Source: JAAYDI01 sp052034005
Lineage (GTDB): Bacteria; Planctomycetota; Planctomycetia; Pirellulales; Pirellulaceae
Assembly: GCA_052034005.1 (NCBI GenBank)
Contig: JBPOJB010000038.1
Coordinates: 1 to 9,326 of the forward strand
Direction of reading: 5' to 3'
DNA: 9,326 nt
Below the pieces are notes generated by a model. It saw only the letters and a list, made by a program, of their open reading frames with translations, had not been told where the DNA came from and made no database searches. The position numbers were made by a program, and so were the translations under genes. Positions 5,676-9,326 of the stretch are shown in pieces; the stretch's first letter is position 1, and the number at the start of each line of letters is the position of its first letter.

Positions 5676-6092
5676 ATGAGACGGCTCGTCCTCTGTTCTA
5701 CCTTTCTGCTGGCACTGTCCCTCAGTCCAATCGTTACCGCACAGGACGGGAGCACGATCCTGAATCCGGTGAGTATGGACGTGGGCGTCAGCCCGATCGC
5801 TCAGACGGAAAGCATGTGGTTCTATCTGCAGGAACTGCGCCGCTACGACGACCCGCGCGTGGCCATCCGCCGCAACGCCGAGCAGAAGTCCGCCCAGCGT
5901 CGCCACCGCCTGGCCGCCCAGAAATGGTTCGGCTGGTCGCAGAGCCGGCCGACTGCCAGCCCCACCCCGTGGACCGGCGTCTATTCGCCGAGTTGGGTCG
6001 GCAACGGCGCGGACCCGTTCTACTGGGTCGGTAACGGATACGTGGCCACCGCCGTACGCGTCAACACGGGCTCCGATAGCGCCCGGCGTTGA
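5676..6092 (+). CDS. Small secreted hypothetical protein
   Basis: The start at ATG 5676 is supported by AGGAG (5663-5667) eight bases upstream; an in-frame GTG at 5649 would place Arg-rich residues before the signal peptide and is rejected. The 138-aa product begins MRRLVLCSTFLLALSLSPIVTAQ, a Sec signal peptide with likely cleavage after TAQ. The mature part has a basic, aromatic segment (FYLQELRRYDDPRVAIRRNA, then a run of Gln/Arg), and a Trp/Gly/Pro-rich C-terminal part (WTGVYSPSWVGNGADPFYWV). I do not recognise a named family. The mature protein is exported and probably basic; it sits downstream of the sigma/anti-sigma pair on the same strand but 230 bp away, so it probably has its own promoter. 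Confidence 0.78.
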   Translation: MRRLVLCSTFLLALSLSPIVTAQDGSTILNPVSMDVGVSPIAQTESMWFYLQELRRYDDPRVAIRRNAEQKSAQRRHRLAAQKWFGWSQSRPTASPTPWTGVYSPSWVGNGADPFYWVGNGYVATAVRVNTGSDSARR

Positions 6093-6298
6093 TCTCGGGT
6101 TTTTCGCGCTCCGCCATGGAGTCCGCCCGCCGAGTGTGCCGATACCAGGAGCGAGGTCTGCCGGTAGCTTGCCGCGCGCCGAGGGCCCTGCTAGAACAGC
6201 GTGGAAGGGGGCGGTGCGAGACGCGAGGGAGGCACGGGCTTCCCGTACCCCCCCCGGCCGGCCACAAGAAATCACCCGTGGGCACGAGGGGAACTGCC
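6093..6298. other. Intergenic spacer without a recognisable gene
   Basis: No convincing frame or RNA is seen in this 206-bp gap. A short stem-loop ACGGG-CTT-CCCGT lies at about 6236-6248, followed by a run of nine C. A GAGGGG ribosome binding site (6285-6290) serves the next gene. Long frames that cross this region start far upstream of that site and are not supported. Confidence 0.4.
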
Positions 6299-6703
6299 AT
6301 GACTCGAAACGCGCTGGCCGCCGTCCTCCTGGCTGCCGGGGTCTGGGCCGCCGTCTCGTCCGACGCGCTCGCGCAGTACCCGCAGACGCGCTCCCAGTAC
6401 CCGAACCGCTCGGTGAGCCGCCCGTCGCTGAGCCCTTACGCACACCTGCTTGGCGGTGGCTACGGGGCCATGGACCCCTACATGGCGTACATGCGCCAGT
6501 TCCTGCCCCAGACGCAACGGCCTGAGCGACGGGATATCACGGCCGCCGCCGGGTCCAACACGCCGCTCTATCCCACGTCCGAACTGCTGCGGGCTCGGGC
6601 TCGCAGCGACCAGCAGCAGGCTGGCGGCATCGCACCGACCGGGGCCAGGAGCACGTTCATGAACCTGGGCCACTTCTACCAGATGCCCAGATACCGAAGG
6701 TAG
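6299..6703 (+). CDS. Small secreted hypothetical protein with planctomycete-like motifs
   Basis: ATG 6299 follows GAGGGG at a spacing of eight bases. The 134-aa product has a signal peptide (MTRNALAAVLLAAGVWAAVSSDALA, likely cut before QYPQT). The mature protein is Tyr/Pro/Arg-rich, with RPSLSPYAHLLGG near the N-terminus and PTGARSTFMNLGHFYQ near the C-terminus. I recall short exported planctomycete proteins of unknown function that carry an RP.LSPYLNLL-type block and a terminal PTG....FMN...Y block; this is memory-based and needs a search. There are no Cys residues and no membrane segment after the signal. It is likely a periplasmic or surface protein in the same envelope neighbourhood. The function is unknown. 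Confidence 0.8.
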   Translation: MTRNALAAVLLAAGVWAAVSSDALAQYPQTRSQYPNRSVSRPSLSPYAHLLGGGYGAMDPYMAYMRQFLPQTQRPERRDITAAAGSNTPLYPTSELLRARARSDQQQAGGIAPTGARSTFMNLGHFYQMPRYRR

Positions 6704-6964
6704 GTCCGCCGTGCCCCCTGCCGCGGGCGTCTTGCACGTTGTTCCCAAAAAGAGTGCGTTTTTTGCTACGTTTCATCCGATGGAGTGAAGTGTCACAGCG
6801 TCGTAGGCTCGTCGGCGTCGGCCGGCCTGCGTCGTCTGTGCGGTAATCGGTGTGTCCTGACGCGGTGCCCGGGCCTGATGGAATGAGGCCTGCGAGCGCC
6901 AGGTGCCCCGCGGCGCGTCTGGAGCCCGACCAACCGACTCAACACTTGCATAAGAATCGAACCG
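6704..6964. other. Leader region with a nested inverted repeat upstream of the export gene
   Basis: The 261-bp gap has no plausible gene. CACAG (6794-6798) and AGGC (6805-6808) pair with GCCT (6825-6828) and CTGTG (6836-6840), separated by a symmetric internal loop in which both sides read CGTCGT. A CAAAAA...TTTTTG inverted repeat lies just before it, near 6745-6770. If transcribed, this would be a structured 5' leader for the polysaccharide export gene. I could not place a promoter with confidence. Confidence 0.35.
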
Positions 6965-8041
6965 ATGAATGGAACGCATCGTTTCCGAGTCTTCTTCATC
7001 CCGCTGTTGGCGGTTGTGCTCAGTACGAACGCCGGGTGCCACCTGATGTACAAGAACGCGCCGGTCGTCGAGGCGCCGGCGCCCTGTCCGGACGAGACGC
7101 CGCGCGAGCTGTACAAAGCCGCGCTGCCGGACTACCGCATCGAGCCGCCCGACATCCTGGCGATCGACGCGGTGCGCCTGTTGCCCGGCCCCGACTACAA
7201 GCTGCACATTCAGGACGTCGTCACCGTCTCGGTGTTCGTGTCGGCCGAGACGCCGCTGTTCAACATCGAGCCGGCCGAGTTCGTGGTGGGTATCGACGGC
7301 ACGATCGACCTGGGGCCGACCTACGGCCAGGTGCCGGTCAACGGGCTGAGCGTCCCGGAAGCGCGTGCGGCGGTCGAGCAGGCGGTGGCTCAGCAGGTGA
7401 AGGCGGCGCAGGTCAGCTTCCGCGTCTCGGCGCTCCCGGCCCTGCAGCCGATTGCCGGCGAGCACCTGGTGGGCCCCGACGGCAAGATCAACCTCGGTTC
7501 GTACGGCAGCGTCTCGGTGGTCGGGATGACGATCCCGGAGGCCCAGAAGGCGATCGAGCGGCACTTGGCGCAGTACCTCTCGGACCCGGAAGTGGCCGTG
7601 AACGTCTTCGCGTACAACAGCAAGAAGTACTACATCATCACGGAAGGCGCCGGGCTGGGTGACACCGTCACCATGTTCCCGGTCACCGGCAACGAGACCG
7701 TGCTGGACGCGATCGCCAACGTGAATGGACTGGACAACGTATCCTCCAAGCAGATCTGGGTCGCACGCCCGACCAGCGATCCGTGCAAGATGCAGATCCT
7801 GCCGGTCGACTGGCGCGCCATCACCGCGCAGGGCGCGACGGCCACCAACTACCAGCTGATGCCGGGCGACCGAGTCTTCATCAAGCAGGATTCGATGATC
7901 GCCTTTGACAACAACCTCGGGAAACTACTCGCACCGGCTGAACGCGTCATCGGCTTCAGCATGCTCGGTGTCGGGGCCGTCACGCGGTTCTCCGGCAGGG
8001 TGCTTCGGGGTGGTGGCAACCCGTACTACGGACGGTATTGA
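6965..8041 (+). CDS. Wza-type polysaccharide export lipoprotein
   Basis: Proteins of this family form the outer-membrane channel and periplasmic barrel through which capsule or exopolysaccharide leaves the cell. The 358-aa product, close to Wza in length, begins with a hydrophobic signal and a lipobox-like NAGC with Cys25 (Asn at -3 is unusual). A poly-export domain follows: DYRIEPPDILAI (56-67) is the classic entry motif, then the IDGTIDLG (110-117) and G.SVPEARAAVEQ block. A second GPDGKINLGSYGSVSVVGMTIPEAQ stretch (about 170-194) and a SLBB-like domain (YYIITEGAG to about 255) come next, then LMPGDRVFIK (298-307). The C-terminus (LLAPAERVIGFSMLGVGAVT) could provide the membrane-spanning helix. 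No strong Shine-Dalgarno precedes ATG 6965. The next gene starts 55 bp downstream. No Wzc-type kinase or glycosyltransferase gene is in the window. Confidence 0.9.
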   Translation: MNGTHRFRVFFIPLLAVVLSTNAGCHLMYKNAPVVEAPAPCPDETPRELYKAALPDYRIEPPDILAIDAVRLLPGPDYKLHIQDVVTVSVFVSAETPLFNIEPAEFVVGIDGTIDLGPTYGQVPVNGLSVPEARAAVEQAVAQQVKAAQVSFRVSALPALQPIAGEHLVGPDGKINLGSYGSVSVVGMTIPEAQKAIERHLAQYLSDPEVAVNVFAYNSKKYYIITEGAGLGDTVTMFPVTGNETVLDAIANVNGLDNVSSKQIWVARPTSDPCKMQILPVDWRAITAQGATATNYQLMPGDRVFIKQDSMIAFDNNLGKLLAPAERVIGFSMLGVGAVTRFSGRVLRGGGNPYYGRY

Positions 8042-8096
8042 TAGGGCACTGTTGGAGACTTGACCCGGCGAACGAGAATGCCTGTGGGGGGCCACT

Positions 8097-8885
8097 GTGA
8101 AAGCCAACTTATTTCGCAATCGATGCGTATCATTCGGCGGCCGCCGACGCGCGGCCCGCGACCTGCTGCCGGCCCTGGCCGCCCTGGGCCTGTGCGCGAT
8201 CCTGGTCGCCGGATGCCAGACCGGCCACGGACACCACGGGGCCACCGAACTGCACTATGGACAGCTGGAACAAGCCTGCTTCGGCTATGAGCCGACCGTG
8301 TGGCGCACGATGGCCGATGACTGCGAACAAGCCGTCCGCCTGATCCCGAACGAAGTCATCCAGACGCCGCCCCCCACGCCCATTCCGCCGCGCGCCACCG
8401 AGTTGACGCCCGGCATCCTGCCACTGGATCAGGTGCCCGAACCCGGACAGGCACCAGGCCAGGAAGAAGAGCACGGAACCGCCCCGAATATCATCAGGGA
8501 CCTGCTCGAGCCGGACGAGACGCCGAAGCCGGCGCCCGAGCAACCGGCTCTGCCCACCGAGCCGGCACAGGAACCGGCGGCGGAAGTACCCGTTCCGGAC
8601 ACCGCCCCCGCGGATCAGACGCCCGCCATGGACGAGCCCCAAATCGAGGATGCGACGACCGCCCCGCCGACGCCGTCCCCCACGTCTCGACGCTCGGTCA
8701 CACGCATCCCCGCCTCGCCCGTCGCGCTGCACAGCCCGCCAGCCAACAGCACCAGCGGCGCTGCCGGGGAGTTGTTCCGGTCCATCGAACAAGCGCTGCG
8801 CGAGAACCCGCACGCCAGCACACACGCGCGCAAGACCGAACAACAACAGTCGGCCGTCGGGCTCGCCCGGTTCATCAGCTACTGA
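8097..8885 (+). CDS. Proline-rich lipoprotein of unknown function
   Basis: The GTG start at 8097 is supported by a G-run (8085-8091) five bases upstream. The 262-aa product has an unusually long, Arg-rich n-region, then a hydrophobic core ending in LVAGC with Cys40 as lipidation site. Residues about 54-86 contain YGQLEQACFGYEPTVWRTM, which resembles the GY.PT.WR signature I associate with planctomycete exported proteins (from memory, unchecked). Most of the rest (88-215) is a Pro/Glu/Ala-rich, probably unfolded stretch, and a short helical part follows (GELFRSIEQALREN). It lies 55 bp after the polysaccharide export gene on the same strand and is probably in its operon, so an accessory role at the envelope or export channel is a reasonable inference, not shown. 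Confidence 0.8.
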   Translation: MKANLFRNRCVSFGGRRRAARDLLPALAALGLCAILVAGCQTGHGHHGATELHYGQLEQACFGYEPTVWRTMADDCEQAVRLIPNEVIQTPPPTPIPPRATELTPGILPLDQVPEPGQAPGQEEEHGTAPNIIRDLLEPDETPKPAPEQPALPTEPAQEPAAEVPVPDTAPADQTPAMDEPQIEDATTAPPTPSPTSRRSVTRIPASPVALHSPPANSTSGAAGELFRSIEQALRENPHASTHARKTEQQQSAVGLARFISY

Positions 8886-8894
8886 ACGGCGCGC

Positions 8895-9167
8895 CTAGCA
8901 GCGAACCGGCGTCCTGGCACTGGTCAGATCAAGACAATAGTCACAGTCGAACAACCAGCCGTTGGTCAGTCGCTCGCGCCAGCGCGATTCGCTGATCAGA
9001 AACACCGGGCGCCCAAGGCTCGCCTCGTCGCCCTCAGCGATCGTCACCTGCAGCACCTGACTCTGCTGCGCGTTGGTTCGGAGAGCGGTTGTCCCTCGAA
9101 GCACGACCTCGCGTCCTTGCACATCGAGAATGAGTGCAATACGCTTCCCGCTGTATTGAGACTGCAT
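8895..9167 (-). CDS. 90-aa hypothetical cytoplasmic protein
   Basis: ATG 9167 on the minus strand is preceded by GGAG (9176-9173) at a spacing of five bases, which makes this more than a chance frame. The product (MQSQYSGKRIALILDVQG... ending TSARTPVRC) has no signal peptide or membrane segment. Alternating hydrophobic and charged residues in the first 60 positions suggest a small beta-rich fold (REVVLRGTTALRTNAQQSQV; TIAEGDEASLGRPVFLIS), followed by SRWRERLTNGW and a CDYC. I do not recognise the family. It converges with the Pro-rich lipoprotein gene with only 9 bp between their stop codons, so their transcripts must overlap at the ends. Its start region has lower GC than most of the window. 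Confidence 0.6.
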   Translation of the reverse strand: MQSQYSGKRIALILDVQGREVVLRGTTALRTNAQQSQVLQVTIAEGDEASLGRPVFLISESRWRERLTNGWLFDCDYCLDLTSARTPVRC

Positions 9168-9211
9168 GCTGACTCCATATCCCTGAAGTCCGTTCCGAAA
9201 CCGCTGCGGCG

Positions 9212-9237
9212 GCTCATTTTAACTGACCGGAATGAGC
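9212..9237. promoter_or_regulatory. Inverted repeat upstream of the minus-strand hypothetical gene
   Basis: GCTCATT (9212-9218) and AATGAGC (9231-9237) are perfect 7-bp arms around a 12-nt loop, 45 to 70 bp upstream of the 90-aa gene. On the minus strand the segment overlaps TTAAAAT (9222-9216), which could serve as a -10, so the repeat might be an operator. No matching -35 is evident. Confidence 0.35.
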
Positions 9238-9267
9238 GGCATTTGTCTCGAAGTATTTGACCAAGAA

Positions 9268-9298
9268 AAGCCCGCCCCAAGCCCGCCCCAAGCCCGCC
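9268..9298. repeat. 11-bp direct repeat AAGCCCGCCCC, nearly three copies
   Basis: Two perfect copies (9268-9278, 9279-9289) and a partial third (9290-9298) are tandem, and AAGCCCGCC recurs at 9317-9325 at the window edge. It is a small iteron-like or slippage repeat. The window ends too soon to tell whether it continues. Confidence 0.7.
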
Positions 9299-9326
9299 GT
9301 CTGGCATCTTTTCTAGAAGCCCGCCT

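Noticed and set aside
6773..7564. 263-aa minus-strand frame opposite the polysaccharide export gene
   Set aside because: The plus-strand protein has clear family motifs; the antisense frame is Arg/His/Asp-rich with no domain.
8130..8846. 238-aa minus-strand frame opposite the Pro-rich lipoprotein gene
   Set aside because: The plus strand has a signal peptide, lipobox and ribosome binding site. The antisense Gly/Arg-rich product is the expected mirror of Pro/Ala codons.
9044..9307. 87-aa minus-strand frame overlapping the 90-aa gene
   Set aside because: It is in another frame, its N-terminal part is translated 11-bp repeat, and it has no ribosome binding site as good as that of the 90-aa gene.

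Overview
The window is GC-rich, and its gene content suggests a planctomycete (Planctomycetota, perhaps the Phycisphaerae side). The reasons are an ECF sigma factor paired with a small membrane-anchored regulator, several short secreted or lipid-anchored proteins with planctomycete-like sequence signatures, a Wza-type polysaccharide export lipoprotein, and an ordinary bacterial uvrB. The taxonomic call is an inference from style and content; no rRNA or other marker gene is present.

Layout. Positions 1-281 hold the 3' end of an unidentified gene that overlaps by ATGA a very short ComEA-like helix-hairpin-helix reading frame. Positions 293-1280 are a non-coding, rearranged stretch. A 5' fragment of a transposase gene leads into about 4.4 tandem copies of a 138-bp unit, each full copy carrying a perfect 7-bp stem-loop, and the array ends in a second 85-bp copy of the same transposase segment. 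uvrB (1345-3399, 684 aa) follows directly, with a possible promoter so close to the ATG that the message could be leaderless. Downstream, a GC-rich hairpin separates uvrB from a convergent gene for a 75-aa Pro/Ala/Lys-rich lipoprotein (3574-3801, minus strand).

The lipoprotein gene is divergent from an ECF sigma factor gene (about 4004-4573). That gene is followed by a gene for a single-pass membrane protein that is probably its anti-sigma partner (4688-5446). The divergent spacer contains a 10-bp palindrome inside a possible ECF-type promoter that reads toward the lipoprotein. Then come two small secreted proteins (5676-6092 and 6299-6703), a polysaccharide export lipoprotein (6965-8041), and a Pro-rich lipoprotein (8097-8885). 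The last two look like an operon. A convergent 90-aa hypothetical protein (8895-9167, minus) and a short 11-bp repeat cluster close the window.

Taken together, 3574-8885 reads as a cell-envelope neighbourhood: a membrane-signal-responsive sigma/anti-sigma pair surrounded by exported proteins and a polysaccharide exporter. The functional link is inferred from proximity. The most unusual structure is the hairpin-bearing 138-bp array bracketed by two transposase fragments just upstream of uvrB. I did not find a clearly new multi-gene system.
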